Assembly (NCBI RefSeq): GCF_013266695.1
Contig: NZ_JABRXF010000003.1
Coordinates: 186,001-250,000 of the forward strand
DNA length: 64,000 nt
From: Hongsoonwoonella zoysiae
GTDB lineage: Bacteria; Pseudomonadota; Alphaproteobacteria; Rhizobiales; Stappiaceae
Reading direction: 5' to 3'
In this document: positions 45,617 through 55,829 of the stretch, in pieces
Layout: every line of letters starts with the position of its first letter
Position numbering within the stretch: position 1 is the stretch's first letter
Position numbers and translations under genes: made by a program
Notes under the pieces: generated by a model
What the model was told of the DNA's origin: nothing
What the model saw: only the letters and a program-made list of their open reading frames with translations
Database searches by the model: none

Positions 45617-47325
45617 TGCCGGCTCGTATATCCCGGGATACTTACGCCGCAATGTACGGCCCCACCGTCGGCGACAAGGTTCGACTTGCCGATACGGAAC
45701 TTTTCATCGAGGTTGAAAAAGACCTGACAACCTATGGCGAGGAAGTGAAATTCGGCGGCGGAAAGGTCATCCGCGACGGCATGGGCCAGAGCCAGCTTTC
45801 GCGCGCGGACGGCGCTGTCGATACGGTGATCACCAATGCGCTGATCGTCGATCACACCGGCATCTACAAGGCCGACGTCGGCCTCAGGAACGGGCGCATC
45901 GCCGGTATTGGCAAGGCGGGCAACCCCGATACGCAGCCGGGGGTGGACATCATCGTCGGACCCGGCACGGAGGCGATCGCAGGCGAAGGCAAGATCCTGA
46001 CCGCGGGCGGGTTCGATGCGCATATCCACTTCATCTGCCCGCAGCAGATAGACGAGGCGCTTTATTCCGGCGTCACCACGATGCTTGGCGGCGGGACGGG
46101 CCCTGCAACCGGCACCAACGCAACGACTTGCACGCCCGGCCCCTGGCATATCTCGCGCATGCTGGAGGCCGCCGAAGCCTTCCCGATGAACCTTGCCTTT
46201 GCCGGCAAGGGCAATGCTTCATTGCCCGATGGCCTTCTTGAACAGATCAGGGCCGGTGCCTGCGCACTCAAGCTGCATGAAGACTGGGGCACTACACCGG
46301 CGGCCATCGACAATTGCCTTTCGGTTGCCGACGATACGGGCGTCCAGGTGATGATCCACACCGACACGCTGAACGAGTCCGGCTTTGTCGAAAACACCGT
46401 CGCTGCCTTCAAGAACCGGACGATCCATGCGTTCCATACCGAAGGTGCGGGCGGTGGACACGCGCCCGACATCATCAAGGTCTGCGGAGAGGCGAACGTG
46501 CTTCCCTCCTCCACCAACCCGACACGGCCCTATACCGTCAACACGGTCGACGAACACCTCGACATGCTGATGGTTTGCCACCATCTCGATCCGTCGATAC
46601 CGGAAGACATCGCCTTTGCCGAAAGCCGCATCCGCAAGGAAACGATTGCGGCAGAGGATATTCTGCACGACATCGGCGCCTTTTCGATCATCGCGTCGGA
46701 CAGTCAGGCCATGGGCCGCGTCGGCGAGGTGCTGATCCGCACATGGCAGACGGCCGACAAGATGAAACGTCAGCGCGGGCGCCTGGCGGAGGAAACTGGC
46801 GACAACGACAATTTCCGCGTCCGCCGCTACATCGCCAAATACACCATCAACCCGGCCGTCGCCCACGGCATGTCGGCGCATATCGGTTCCGTGGAAGCCG
46901 GCAAGCTTGCCGATCTGGTGCTCTGGTCGCCGGCCTTCTTCGGCGTGAAGCCGGATCTCGTCCTCAAAATGGGCTCGATTGCCGCCGCCCCCATGGGCGA
47001 CCCGAATGCGTCGATCCCCACGCCGCAGCCCGTGCACTACCGGCCGATGTTCGCAAGCTTCGGCAAAATGCTCACGCGCAGCCGCGTCAGCTTCGTCTCG
47101 CAAGCTGCGGTCGAAGCGGGCATCGCCGAAAAGCTCGGCCTTGAGAGCGAGGTTCTGGCCGTCGACAACACCCGCTCGGTGACGAAACGCGATATGCGGC
47201 TGAACGACAGCCTGCCGAAAATCGAAGTCGATCCCGAAACCTATGAAGTGCGAGCGGACGGCGAATTGCTCACCTGCGAGCCGGCGGATGTTCTGCCCAT
47301 GGCACAGCGCTATTTTCTGTTTTGA
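45616..47325 (+). CDS. ureC: Urease alpha (catalytic) subunit
   Basis: The 569-residue catalytic subunit with the dinickel site. Visible are [14 protein letters not shown] (nickel histidines), the carbamylated lysine in [19 protein letters not shown], the [16 protein letters not shown] block and the mobile flap [22 protein letters not shown] with the active-site Cys and His. Near the C terminus [18 protein letters not shown] is typical. All key residues appear present, so the enzyme should be active when assembled by UreDEFG. Confidence 0.98.
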   Translation: MPARISRDTYAAMYGPTVGDKVRLADTELFIEVEKDLTTYGEEVKFGGGKVIRDGMGQSQLSRADGAVDTVITNALIVDHTGIYKADVGLRNGRIAGIGKAGNPDTQPGVDIIVGPGTEAIAGEGKILTAGGFDAHIHFICPQQIDEALYSGVTTMLGGGTGPATGTNATTCTPGPWHISRMLEAAEAFPMNLAFAGKGNASLPDGLLEQIRAGACALKLHEDWGTTPAAIDNCLSVADDTGVQVMIHTDTLNESGFVENTVAAFKNRTIHAFHTEGAGGGHAPDIIKVCGEANVLPSSTNPTRPYTVNTVDEHLDMLMVCHHLDPSIPEDIAFAESRIRKETIAAEDILHDIGAFSIIASDSQAMGRVGEVLIRTWQTADKMKRQRGRLAEETGDNDNFRVRRYIAKYTINPAVAHGMSAHIGSVEAGKLADLVLWSPAFFGVKPDLVLKMGSIAAAPMGDPNASIPTPQPVHYRPMFASFGKMLTRSRVSFVSQAAVEAGIAEKLGLESEVLAVDNTRSVTKRDMRLNDSLPKIEVDPETYEVRADGELLTCEPADVLPMAQRYFLF

Positions 47326-47341
47326 ATTTGGAGCCGAGATC

Positions 47342-47824
47342 ATGGCGCTTCGCGCATCCGAAGTCTTGCCGGCAAAACATTGGTCAGGCAATGCCGTGGA
47401 TGAGATCACCCTGGAAAAAGACCGGCGTCACCGCCGCCGCGTCCTTTTGAAGAGTGACGGTGGCATTGAGTTCCTACTCGATCTGGCCGAAGCCACGTTG
47501 CTTCGCCATGGTGATGGCCTGAAGCTTGATGACGGGCGCATTATCGCGGTGCGCGCCGTTCCCGAGCCGCTTCTGGAAGTACGGGCGTCCTCCCCGCTTC
47601 ATCTGCTGCAACTCGCCTGGCACCTCGGAAACCGGCACCTGGAAGCGCAGATCGAGGAGAGCCGTATCCTGATTCGCCGCGACCATGTGATCGCCAACAT
47701 GCTTGAAAAGCTCGGCGCGACGACGGCTGAGGTCATTGAGCCGTTCGATCCGGAAGGCGGTGCTTATGCCGGCGGGCATAATCATGATCACTCCCATCAT
47801 CACGGGCATGGCCATGGTCACTGA
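47342..47824 (+). CDS. ureE: Urease accessory protein UreE, nickel metallochaperone
   Basis: A 160-residue nickel carrier. The N-terminal peptide-binding domain and the central metal-binding domain (LLQLAWHLGNRHLEAQ with the conserved His) are followed by a His-rich tail ([17 protein letters not shown]) for nickel storage. The start at 47342 follows a GGAG; the longer frame is a shadow of ureC. The last 11 bases, coding the tail, overlap the start of ureF. Confidence 0.95.
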   Translation: MALRASEVLPAKHWSGNAVDEITLEKDRRHRRRVLLKSDGGIEFLLDLAEATLLRHGDGLKLDDGRIIAVRAVPEPLLEVRASSPLHLLQLAWHLGNRHLEAQIEESRILIRRDHVIANMLEKLGATTAEVIEPFDPEGGAYAGGHNHDHSHHHGHGHGH

Positions 47825-48494
47825 CGCCGCCCTCTATCGCCTGCTTACCTGGCTTTCGCCGTCCTATCCCGTCGGTGCCTTCGCCTACAGCCAGGGGCTG
47901 GAAAGCGCGATATCCGGCGGCGGCGTACGGGACGTGGACACTGTCAGGCAGTGGCTTTTGGATAGTCTGGAGTTCGGAGCGCTCTGGAGCGACGCCATGA
48001 TCTTCGCCCGCAGCCACGATGCGGCGTTTGCCGGCGACCGGGATGCGCTTTTTGAGATCAACGCCTTCGCCTGCGCCTTTCAGCCGACGCGCGAATTGCG
48101 CCTGGAAACGCTTGCTCAAGGCCGCGCGTTCATGGAAGTGACCGCAAAGGCATGGCCCTGCGACGCCATCGCTCACCTCTCAGGGTCAGGCCGAGAGATC
48201 GCCTATCCGCTCGCTGTGGCAAGTGCCGCCGCCGGACACGGAATTGCTTGCAATGCCGCGCTCGATGCATGGCTTCACGCCGCCGTTTCCAATCTCGTCT
48301 CGGCGGCGATCCGTCTCGTTCCCCTTGGCCAGACGGAAGGCCAGTGCCTCATCGCCGGAATCGAGGACGATCTTCGGAACACGAGAGATCGCGCGATCGA
48401 CACTCCGCTCGATGCGCTTTCCACGGCGTCGCTCGCTATGGAAATCTTGTCCATGAACCACGAAATGCAGGAAACGAGGCTCTTCCGCTCATGA
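47814..48494 (+). CDS. ureF: Urease accessory protein UreF
   Basis: A 226-residue helical protein that acts with UreD and UreG in apo-urease activation and is thought to gate UreG GTPase. Family motifs are [21 protein letters not shown] near the start and [11 protein letters not shown] later. The ATG at 47814 overlaps the end of ureE; an alternative ATG lies 6 bases upstream at 47808. Its stop overlaps the start of ureG (ATGA). Confidence 0.93.
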   Translation: MVTDAALYRLLTWLSPSYPVGAFAYSQGLESAISGGGVRDVDTVRQWLLDSLEFGALWSDAMIFARSHDAAFAGDRDALFEINAFACAFQPTRELRLETLAQGRAFMEVTAKAWPCDAIAHLSGSGREIAYPLAVASAAAGHGIACNAALDAWLHAAVSNLVSAAIRLVPLGQTEGQCLIAGIEDDLRNTRDRAIDTPLDALSTASLAMEILSMNHEMQETRLFRS

Positions 48495-49123
48495 CTTCGC
48501 AACATGGCCCCCTTCGCATCGGCATCGGCGGCCCGGTCGGTTCGGGCAAGACCACCCTCACCCAGCGTCTTTGCGAGGCGATGCGGGGCCGCTTTTCAAT
48601 CGGCGTCGTCACCAACGACATCTACACCCGCGAGGATGCGCTTTATCTCGCCCGTCATCAGGCGCTTTCGGAAGACCGTATCATCGGCGTGGAGACCGGC
48701 GGCTGCCCGCATACCGCGATCCGCGAGGATGCTTCCATCAATCTGGCCGCAATCGCCGATCTGGCCCGCCGCCATCCGGATCTCGACGTGGTCTTCATCG
48801 AATCCGGGGGCGACAATCTCGCCGCGACCTTCTCTCCCGAGCTTGCCGATCTCACGATCTATGTCATCAGCGTGTGCCAGGGCGGGGACATCCCGCGAAA
48901 AGGCGGTCCGGGCATCACGCGCTCCGATCTCCTCATCATCAACAAGGCGGACCTCGCGCCCCATGTCGGGGTCGGTCTTGAGGCCATGGCGCAAGACGCC
49001 GAAGCATCGCGCAAGGGCGCACCCTTCGTCTTCACCGATCTGAAACGCGGCGAAAGTGCCAGCGAAATTGTGGATTTTATCGTCCGGCAAGGCGGCCTCG
49101 TGGCGCATGAACCGGCGAATTGA
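48491..49123 (+). CDS. ureG: Urease accessory GTPase UreG
   Basis: A 210-residue SIMIBI-class GTPase that uses GTP hydrolysis to deliver nickel to urease. It has the P-loop [11 protein letters not shown], the invariant nickel motif CPH in [26 protein letters not shown] and the guanine motif NKADLAP. The start at 48491 overlaps the ureF stop, the upstream frame being a shadow. It is the last gene of the operon; no urea transporter follows. Confidence 0.97.
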   Translation: MTSQHGPLRIGIGGPVGSGKTTLTQRLCEAMRGRFSIGVVTNDIYTREDALYLARHQALSEDRIIGVETGGCPHTAIREDASINLAAIADLARRHPDLDVVFIESGGDNLAATFSPELADLTIYVISVCQGGDIPRKGGPGITRSDLLIINKADLAPHVGVGLEAMAQDAEASRKGAPFVFTDLKRGESASEIVDFIVRQGGLVAHEPAN

Positions 49124-49218
49124 TGTCGCCTTACCGATCTTCCATCGTCAGTAGCCCTGCCCTCACCGCTCGAGCTATCGTCGCCGCAGGTTTTTGATGC
49201 GCGACGAATCGGGGACGG

Positions 49219-50295
49219 ATGATGGCGAAAAGGTTGAGGGTTGCGGTTCTTTTCGGCGGGCGGCCGCATGAGCATGTGGTTTCCCTCATGTCGGCTCAAA
49301 ACGTTGTCGCAAGCCTCGATCCTTCGAAATACGAGGTCGTGCCGATTGCCGTGAGCCGTTCTGGCCGCTGGTTTTCAATGGAATTGAATGATGGAACGCT
49401 GCCAGGCAAAATCTCCGAAGAGGGCGACGAGATCTGCCTGTTTCCCGGCGGAGGCGGCCGGGCTCTTCTGGTTCCGCACTTCGGAACACCTCGAGAGATC
49501 GCGCCGATAGATATCCTTTTTCCGGTCCTGCATGGCCTGCATGGCGAAGACGGCACGATACAAGGTGCTGCCGAGGTTGCGGGCGTTCCGCTTGCCGGCT
49601 GCGCTCTTGCGGGCTCTGCATGTGCGATAGACAAGGATATCGCCAAGCGCCTATTGCGCGAGGCTGGATTGCCGGTCGCAAAGTCGGTGACGATCCGATC
49701 CGGCGAAAAACCGTCGTTCGAAGAGATCGCCGAAGTTCTCGGAACACCCGTGTTTGTGAAGCCGGCACGGCAGGGTTCGTCCGTCGGTGTTGGCAGGGCG
49801 AGCTCGGCGGAAGAGTTCGAAAGCGCTCTCGCGGAGGCATTTCGGTGCGACCGGAAGGTACTGGCAGAGGAATTCATCCAGGGTCGCGAGATCGAATTCG
49901 GCATCCTCGAAAAGCCTGACGGATCGGTCCTCGTATCCGTTCCGCGCGAAATCGCTCCCGCCGACACGCATCGCTTCTACACCTACGAGGCCAAATATAT
50001 TGACGCGGATGGCGCTCATCTGAGTGCACCCGCAGACCTTTCGCCGGATGTGGCGGAGAAGCTTCGGGGAACGGCTCGCCGGGCCTTCAGGACGCTTGAA
50101 TGCGACGGCATGGCCCGTGTCGATTTCTTCGTGCGGCCCGACATGAGCTTCGTCGTCAACGAAATCAACACGATCCCGGGTTTCACCGATATCAGCATGT
50201 ACGCGAGGGCTTTTGCGGCAAGCGGCATTCCCTATCCGGAAATTCTCGATTGTCTGATAGAATTCGGCTTCTCCCGGGCAGAACAAACTGTCTGA
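49219..50295 (+). CDS. ddl: D-alanine--D-alanine ligase
   Basis: ATP-grasp enzyme making the D-Ala-D-Ala dipeptide of peptidoglycan. The 358 residues contain the N-terminal LFGGRPHEHVVSLMSA, HGLHGEDGTIQG, the ATP-grasp FVKPARQGSSVGVG, EEFIQGREIEFGIL, and the metal site FVVNEINTIPGFTDISMYARAF. The first block has Pro where most homologs have Ser/Thr (GGxSxE), while the Glu is kept. It stands alone after the urease operon and is convergent with the TRAP operon. A second copy in the mur cluster is usual elsewhere in such genomes. Confidence 0.9.
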   Translation: MMAKRLRVAVLFGGRPHEHVVSLMSAQNVVASLDPSKYEVVPIAVSRSGRWFSMELNDGTLPGKISEEGDEICLFPGGGGRALLVPHFGTPREIAPIDILFPVLHGLHGEDGTIQGAAEVAGVPLAGCALAGSACAIDKDIAKRLLREAGLPVAKSVTIRSGEKPSFEEIAEVLGTPVFVKPARQGSSVGVGRASSAEEFESALAEAFRCDRKVLAEEFIQGREIEFGILEKPDGSVLVSVPREIAPADTHRFYTYEAKYIDADGAHLSAPADLSPDVAEKLRGTARRAFRTLECDGMARVDFFVRPDMSFVVNEINTIPGFTDISMYARAFAASGIPYPEILDCLIEFGFSRAEQTV

Positions 50296-50380
50296 GAACG
50301 ATCCACTGCCAGCAGAGCCTCGATTTCGGGTTCCTGGATTGGGAACCTATACAAGCTTCTCAACCAAACAACCCCAGATC

Positions 50381-51661
50381 CTATTCAACCAATCCGGGCA
50401 GAAATAGCGATACCTGCGGTACGAAGGTCACGAGCATAAGGACTGCAAGCACCGCAAGGTAGAACGGCAGGATCGTCCGCACCGTTTCTTCCATCTTTAT
50501 GCCGCCGATGGAACATCCAACGAAAAGGCACGTCCCCACGGGTGGTGTGGTTAACCCCAGACCGAGGTTCATCATCAAAAGAATTCCGAATTGCGTCGGA
50601 TCCATTCCCAATTCGCGTGCGACGGGCAGAAAGATCGGCGTCGTGATCAGGATGAGCGCCGCCATGTCCATGAATGTTCCCAGCGCCAGTAGCGCCAGGT
50701 TGACAAGCAGGAGAAGGACAACCTTGTTGTCCGAGACCGACAAGAGCCCTTCCAGGACCAGAGACGGTACCCGGTACAGGGACAGGAGATAGGCGAACGC
50801 GGAGGCGGTTGCGACCAGGATCAGAACCATCGAGGTGGTGCGCACGGTGGCCAGAAGGCTGTCCCGCAAGACCGCATAGCTGAGCGTGCGGTATAGAAGG
50901 GCCGTGACGACAAGAGTGTAAATCACCCCGATTGCTGCGGATTCCGTGACAGTGAAGATGCCGGACAGCACACCGCCCACGATCAGCACACCGGTCAGAA
51001 GGCCCGGAACAGCACCCGCCGCAAATCGCAGTGTCTGCGCCAGCCCCGGGAAAGGAACCGAAGGGTAGTCCCGGCGCAAGGCCACAAGATAGGCCGCGGC
51101 GCCGAGTGACAGGCACATAAGAACGCCCGGCACGATTCCGGCGAGAAATAGCCCGGTCACCGAGGCCGCGCCGCCCGCGGCCAGGGAATAAAGGATCATG
51201 TTATGGCTCGGCGGGATGACGATCCCGGCAAGAGAGGACGTGACGGTGACATTGACGGCGTAGTCCTTGTCGTAACCCGCCTTTTCCATCATCGGGATCA
51301 TCATCGACCCGATGGCCGACGTATCCGCCACCGCCGATCCTGAAATGCCGCCAAACAGCATGCTCGTCATGACGTTGACCGTCCCGAGCCCGCCCCTGAT
51401 ACGACCGAAAAGCGCCGTGCAGAGGTTTATCAGGCGTTCGCCGATTCCGCCTCGCAGCATAAGTTCTCCCGCGAAGACAAAGAACGGCACGGCAATCAGG
51501 GAGTAGCTGTTGATCCCGCCTATGGCCCGCTGAAATGCGATGGCGACGGGGATACCCTCCCAAAGGAAGGTCGCCACGGCCGCAAGGCCCAGCGCATAGG
51601 CGATCGGCAAGTTGATCGCGAGCAGCAGGATGAAGAGAAAGAACAGAATTGCCAGGCCCAT
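50381..51661 (-). CDS. TRAP transporter large permease (DctM), first system
   Basis: The 426-residue large membrane subunit of a TRAP transporter, with about 12-13 helices and the ion-transporter signatures GGISGSAVADTSAIGSMMIPMM and GIVIPPSHNMI. It moves an organic acid delivered by the binding protein, driven by a sodium gradient. It is the last gene of a five-gene minus-strand operon behind a FadR-type regulator (kduI, kduD, dctP, dctQ, dctM), so the substrate is probably a uronate or unsaturated uronate product. Confidence 0.93.
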   Translation of the reverse strand: MGLAILFFLFILLLAINLPIAYALGLAAVATFLWEGIPVAIAFQRAIGGINSYSLIAVPFFVFAGELMLRGGIGERLINLCTALFGRIRGGLGTVNVMTSMLFGGISGSAVADTSAIGSMMIPMMEKAGYDKDYAVNVTVTSSLAGIVIPPSHNMILYSLAAGGAASVTGLFLAGIVPGVLMCLSLGAAAYLVALRRDYPSVPFPGLAQTLRFAAGAVPGLLTGVLIVGGVLSGIFTVTESAAIGVIYTLVVTALLYRTLSYAVLRDSLLATVRTTSMVLILVATASAFAYLLSLYRVPSLVLEGLLSVSDNKVVLLLLVNLALLALGTFMDMAALILITTPIFLPVARELGMDPTQFGILLMMNLGLGLTTPPVGTCLFVGCSIGGIKMEETVRTILPFYLAVLAVLMLVTFVPQVSLFLPGLVE

Positions 51662-51667
51662 AGGCGT

Positions 51668-52234
51668 TCAGGCCTCTATCACCGGCCGTGGGCGGGATAT
51701 GAACCGCTCGGCGCAAAACAGAATTGTCAGACCGCCAGACAGCACTAGCGGCAGATAGGTCCAGGCCTGACTGATCCCCAGTAGCGGCATCTTGCTGGTG
51801 GCAGTCCGCCCGATCAGCAACGCGCCGCCCCACACCATCGCAACGCCGAAAAGCAAGACCGCCACGTATCCGGCAAGATCAAGCCAGACACGCGCGTGCG
51901 GTGGCAACATGTCTCTGAGCATCGTCACCGACAGGTGTGTGGCCTCCCGCAATCCAACAGCTGCCGACAGGAAGACGACATACTGGATCGTGAGCAAGGT
52001 GACCGAGGTGGTCCAGGTCGGTGTATCGTTCAGGACGTAGCGGCCCCAAACCTGCCAACCGGCCATCGCGATCATTGCGATGAGCGCCAGCGCGGACGCT
52101 GTCTTGACCAGAAAGGCCAGACCGTCACACAGACGGGCAAGGGCGACCGTCACGACCGCCGGCTTGCCAGAATGCGTAAGGAATGGGAGCAGCCTGTGGC
52201 CAGGACGCTCCAGTTCGTTGAGATCATTCCTCAA
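51668..52234 (-). CDS. TRAP transporter small permease (DctQ), first system
   Basis: The 188-residue small membrane subunit with four helices and the family segment GWQVWGRYVLNDTPTWT followed by LREATHLSV. The only reasonable start is a TTG at 52234, with AGGA 8 bases upstream. It lies 10 bp after dctP and 6 bp before dctM, so the three are co-translated. Confidence 0.88.
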   Translation of the reverse strand: MRNDLNELERPGHRLLPFLTHSGKPAVVTVALARLCDGLAFLVKTASALALIAMIAMAGWQVWGRYVLNDTPTWTTSVTLLTIQYVVFLSAAVGLREATHLSVTMLRDMLPPHARVWLDLAGYVAVLLFGVAMVWGGALLIGRTATSKMPLLGISQAWTYLPLVLSGGLTILFCAERFISRPRPVIEA

Positions 52235-52244
52235 GTCATCGATC

Positions 52245-53228
52245 CTATTGAACGGCCTGAATGTCCTTCAGGAACACCTCGATCTTCGGATCGGTGATCA
52301 ATTGCTTATACGCGCTGTCCATCGCATCGACGAAGGGCTGCTTGTCGGCGACTTCGATAATCTCGACACCAGCCGCCTTGATAGCCTCCAATGCCGTTTC
52401 CTCGCGCTCATGCCACAACTTTCGCTGAAGCTCGGCGGATTCCACCGCCGCCTCGCGGAAGATCTGCTTATCTTCGTCGGACAGGCTGTCCCACAGTGTC
52501 TTGGTAACGACCAGCGCCTCGGGAACTCGCAAGTGTTCATCCAGCGTATAGTATTTGATTACCTCATGATGGCGCGTGGAGACCACCGAGGGCGGGTTGT
52601 TTTCCGCACCGTCGATCACGCCGGTCTGAAGCGACGGGAAAACCTCGGCAAACGCCATGGGCGTTGCATTTGCGCCAAGCGCCTCGGCCGTCGCGACGAA
52701 GATCTCCGCATTCGGAACCCGGATTTTCTGCCCTGCCACATCGGCAGGCGTCTTGATCGGCTTTTCCACGGTGTAAAAGCTGCGCGCACCCGCATCGTAC
52801 CAGGCCAACGCCACCATGTTGGCCGGCGCCAATTCGTCGGACAGGCGCTTTCCGACCTCACCGTCCACGACATTGAACATGTGCTCGGTGCTCCGAAACA
52901 CGTAAGGTAGGCCAACCACCTTTAGCGCGGGCGCGACATCGCCCAACTGCCCGCCGTTGAAGACGGCGAAATCGATACCGTCGAAAGTCATCTGCTCCAC
53001 GGCCTGCTGCTGGTTTCCAAGCTCGGCGCTATGGAATGTGCTGGGTACGAAGCGGCCGTTGGTGCGCTCGGCGACGAGTTCGCCGAATTTTTCCATGCCC
53101 AACGACACCGGATAATCGGGAACATGAACGTTCCAGCCACGCAGGTCGCGCGCCTCGACCGGTCCCGCCACGGCGGCGAGCGCCGCGGCGGTGAGTAATA
53201 TTTTCGTCAACGATCCAAAGTGTTTCAT
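52245..53228 (-). CDS. TRAP substrate-binding protein (DctP), first system
   Basis: The 327-residue periplasmic receptor with a Sec signal (MKHFGSLTKILLTAAALAAVAGPVEA). DctP-family landmarks are VPDYPVSLGMEKFGELV, LGLPYVFR-like GLPYVFRSTEHMF, the ligand-carboxylate arginine region KIRVPNAEIF and the FPSLQTGVIDGAENNP block. The context beside kduI and kduD points to hexuronate-derived ligands, which is inference. It starts 89 bp after kduD. Confidence 0.92.
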   Translation of the reverse strand: MKHFGSLTKILLTAAALAAVAGPVEARDLRGWNVHVPDYPVSLGMEKFGELVAERTNGRFVPSTFHSAELGNQQQAVEQMTFDGIDFAVFNGGQLGDVAPALKVVGLPYVFRSTEHMFNVVDGEVGKRLSDELAPANMVALAWYDAGARSFYTVEKPIKTPADVAGQKIRVPNAEIFVATAEALGANATPMAFAEVFPSLQTGVIDGAENNPPSVVSTRHHEVIKYYTLDEHLRVPEALVVTKTLWDSLSDEDKQIFREAAVESAELQRKLWHEREETALEAIKAAGVEIIEVADKQPFVDAMDSAYKQLITDPKIEVFLKDIQAVQ

Positions 53229-53317
53229 GGTTTCCTCCCATTTTTTCTCGATACATCTGCGATCGGCTTTCCAGGCCGCTCGTCAGAATTTGGTGCAACC
53301 CGCAGCCCGCCTCCCCT

Positions 53318-54076
53318 TCATCGCGCAAGCCATCCACCGTCCACGGGAAGGGTAATCCCGTGCACGTAATCGGCAGCGCTCGATGCGAGAAAAAGTACGG
53401 CGCCGGAGATGTCCGATGCCTCAGCCCAACGCCCGGCCGGAATGCGCTCGACAATAGCGCGGTTGCGCTCGGGATCCTCCTGCAGGGCCTTGGTGTTGTT
53501 CGTCCTTACGTAACCGGGCGCGACCGCATTCACGTTGATGCCCTTGGACGCCCATTCACAGGCCAGGAGCCGCGTCAGGCCTGCGACCCCGCTCTTGCTC
53601 GCCGTATAGGACGGGATCCGGATACCTCCCTGGAACGACAGGAGCGAGGCGATATTGACGATCTTGCCACGCCCCTCGGGCACCATCACACGCGCCACCG
53701 CCTGGCTCAGGAAGAACAGTGATTTCAGGTTGACCTGCATCACGTCGTCCCAGTCCGTTTCGGTGAAGTCGAGCGCATCGGCCCGACGGATAATGCCTGC
53801 ATTGTTTACAAGAATGTCGATCCTGCCCGCCCAGGCGAGGACTTCGGAGACAATGCGGTCGATCGGCTCGAGGCTGCTGAGATCGGCCTCGATCGCAAGC
53901 GTGCGGTCCGGCGCATCGATCGCGGCGAGCGTCTCGTCCATCGACGATCTGCCGACGCAAGCCACCAGCGCTCCCGCCGCGGCCATATCGCGGGCAAAGG
54001 CCTGGCCAAGCCCGGTATTCGCCCCCGTGACGATCGCCACCTTGCCTTCGAGCGCGGAACCGAATGTCGCAGTCAT
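53318..54076 (-). CDS. kduD: 2-dehydro-3-deoxy-D-gluconate 5-dehydrogenase (KduD-like SDR)
   Basis: A 252-residue short-chain dehydrogenase. It has the cofactor motif VTGANTGLGQAFA, NNAGI, the catalytic Ser and YxxxK in SYTASKSGVAGLT, and the KduD-type end VHGITLPVDGGWLAR. In pectin and uronate catabolism it reduces 2,5-diketo-3-deoxygluconate to 2-keto-3-deoxygluconate with NADH. Its start overlaps the kduI stop (ATGA), supporting consecutive steps. The assignment over general gluconate dehydrogenases rests on context and on that C-terminal pattern. Confidence 0.88.
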   Translation of the reverse strand: MTATFGSALEGKVAIVTGANTGLGQAFARDMAAAGALVACVGRSSMDETLAAIDAPDRTLAIEADLSSLEPIDRIVSEVLAWAGRIDILVNNAGIIRRADALDFTETDWDDVMQVNLKSLFFLSQAVARVMVPEGRGKIVNIASLLSFQGGIRIPSYTASKSGVAGLTRLLACEWASKGINVNAVAPGYVRTNNTKALQEDPERNRAIVERIPAGRWAEASDISGAVLFLASSAADYVHGITLPVDGGWLAR

Positions 54077-54903
54077 CTGAGATCCGCCATATCTACGAAA
54101 TCCATGTCGTTGAAGTCCTGATTGTCGCCGGCCATCGACCAGATGAAACCGTACCGCCCCGTTCCAGCGCCGCTATGGATGGACCAGCCGGGAGAAAGCA
54201 CCGCCTGTTCGTTCGCCACGATCAGGTGCCGCGTCTCATCGGGCTCGCCCATCAGATGGACGACGCGCGTATCCTCGGCCATGTCGAAATAGAGATAAGC
54301 CTCCGTCCGCCGGTCATGGGTGTGGCATGGCATGGTGTTCCAAACGCTTCCGTCCGCGATCAGCGTCACTCCCATCGTCAACTGGCACGACGTACAGACG
54401 TCCGGATGGATGTATTGCCGGAGCGTTCGAATGTTCGCGCCCGACTGAGTGCCGAGCTCGATACGATTGGCTTCGTCCATGGTAATCTTCTTGAGCGGAT
54501 GCGAGGCATGAGCCGGCGTGCTGATACCGTAAAAGCGCGCCGGCGCTCCGGTATCACGGCTTGCGAAGCGGACGTTCTGCGCGCCCTTCGGGAGGTAGAC
54601 CGCCTCAAGTCGACCGACGTCATGCCGCTCATCACCGACCAGCACCGTTCCGGGCCCACCGATATTGAAAACACCCAGCTCGCGCCTGTCGAGGAAGCCT
54701 GGAGATCCAATTTGCTTGTTCGAGATCAACTCGATCGGCTCATCCAGCGGCACAACGCCCAACAGGACCGTGCGATCCAAATGACTATAGGTCATTGCCA
54801 ATTCGCCCGGTCTGAACAAACCCTCCACGAGATAATGCGCACGAAGGGCGGCGGTGTCGTAACCTCTTGACTCGCCAGGGCTGCTGACCTGTCTGACATC
54901 CAT
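54073..54903 (-). CDS. kduI: 5-dehydro-4-deoxy-D-glucuronate isomerase KduI
   Basis: Isomerises 4-deoxy-5-keto-uronate (from unsaturated uronates released by pectinases) to 2,5-diketo-3-deoxygluconate. The protein is a bicupin of 276 residues, near the E. coli length, beginning MDVRQ as E. coli KduI does, so the ATG at 54903 is preferred over the one at 54915. Metal-binding histidines are visible in WNTMPCHTHDRRTEAYLYF and VLSPGWSIHSGAGTGRYGFIW. It starts four bases after the regulator stop. Confidence 0.94.
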   Translation of the reverse strand: MDVRQVSSPGESRGYDTAALRAHYLVEGLFRPGELAMTYSHLDRTVLLGVVPLDEPIELISNKQIGSPGFLDRRELGVFNIGGPGTVLVGDERHDVGRLEAVYLPKGAQNVRFASRDTGAPARFYGISTPAHASHPLKKITMDEANRIELGTQSGANIRTLRQYIHPDVCTSCQLTMGVTLIADGSVWNTMPCHTHDRRTEAYLYFDMAEDTRVVHLMGEPDETRHLIVANEQAVLSPGWSIHSGAGTGRYGFIWSMAGDNQDFNDMDFVDMADLR

Positions 54904-54907
54904 ATTG

Positions 54908-55666
54908 CTATCCATCGTAATACCGGGCGGAATGCGATTCCGCGAAGGAGCGCCGGTTCAGCTCCAACCCGCGCATAAGGTGAGCCCGCATTGATTCCGC
55001 GGCGGCTTTCGGATCCCTCCTCTTGATTGCACCGGCGATCTCGGCGTGCTCGTCCCTCAGGCTCGCCTGGTAGATTTCGCGCTCGTCGTCCGGCATCTGC
55101 CTCATGGCAGATTGGGGGATGATGAAAGGTCCGAGAAAACGCAGGAAATCGGCGACATAATTGTTCTGCGTCGCCTCTGCGATGGCCAGATGAAAGGCGA
55201 AATCCTCCTTCTGACCTCCCGCGCCGACAAGATGTGCGGCGTGATGGCTTCGCATCGCCGCCTCGATCGCCTCGAGATCGGTATCGGTTCGCCGCGCGGC
55301 CGCCAGTTCGGCGCTCGCGACCTCCATGCTGAGCCGCAATTCCATGGTTTGCAGCATATGCTCCGCAAGGCTGAGTTCCTCTCGGTCGAGGCGGAAAGGC
55401 TGATGACTGAGATCGTCCGAGACGAACACTCCGCGCCCTTGGTGCGCACGCACGAGACCATCCACGCGAAGCCCGGAAATCGCCTCGCGCACTACGGTCC
55501 GGCTGACACCGAACAGGGCGACCAAAGCGCTTTCGGTTGGCAACCTGTCTCCGGGAGCAAGATCCCCGCGCTGGATCATCGCGCGCAATTCTCCTCCCAC
55601 CTGCTCGCTCAATTTCGGACGAGGGCGCGCATGCAATCCTCTTATGGTCTCACCGCTCCGCACCAT
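54908..55666 (-). CDS. GntR/FadR-family regulator of uronate operons
   Basis: A 252-residue regulator. The winged helix (EQVGGELRAMIQRGDLAPGDRLPTESALVALFGVSRTVVREAISGL) is GntR-type and the all-helical FCD effector domain has the metal-binding histidines expected for FadR members (HLAIAEATQNNYV, HAEIAGAIK and the following His). The start at 55666 has AAGGAGG 8 bases upstream; the longer frame is not family-like. It is the first gene of the kdu-TRAP operon and divergent from the second TRAP operon, so it likely controls both, probably relieved by a uronate. Confidence 0.92.
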   Translation of the reverse strand: MVRSGETIRGLHARPRPKLSEQVGGELRAMIQRGDLAPGDRLPTESALVALFGVSRTVVREAISGLRVDGLVRAHQGRGVFVSDDLSHQPFRLDREELSLAEHMLQTMELRLSMEVASAELAAARRTDTDLEAIEAAMRSHHAAHLVGAGGQKEDFAFHLAIAEATQNNYVADFLRFLGPFIIPQSAMRQMPDDEREIYQASLRDEHAEIAGAIKRRDPKAAAESMRAHLMRGLELNRRSFAESHSARYYDG

Positions 55667-55730
55667 CCGGCTTGCCTCCTTACTCTTAACTCTTGTCCGC
55701 AAGCCTCGCGCCGCGGTTCGCGAACTGTTA

Positions 55731-55785
55731 TTGACACTTATCAGTTCATCATACAACTTACAACATATAACATACAAATAGCGAC
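55731..55785. promoter_or_regulatory. Divergent promoter and probable GntR operator
   Basis: The 163-bp intergenic region contains TTGACA at 55731, a plausible -35 for the rightward TRAP operon, followed by an AT-rich stretch (55748-55780) in which ACAAC/ATACA repeat at short intervals, as in GntR/FadR sites. The exact operator is not resolved by eye. Confidence 0.45.
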
Positions 55786-55829
55786 TTTGGCCGCCGTCCT
55801 GGCGGCCCGCATTCAGGGAGGAGAGATTA

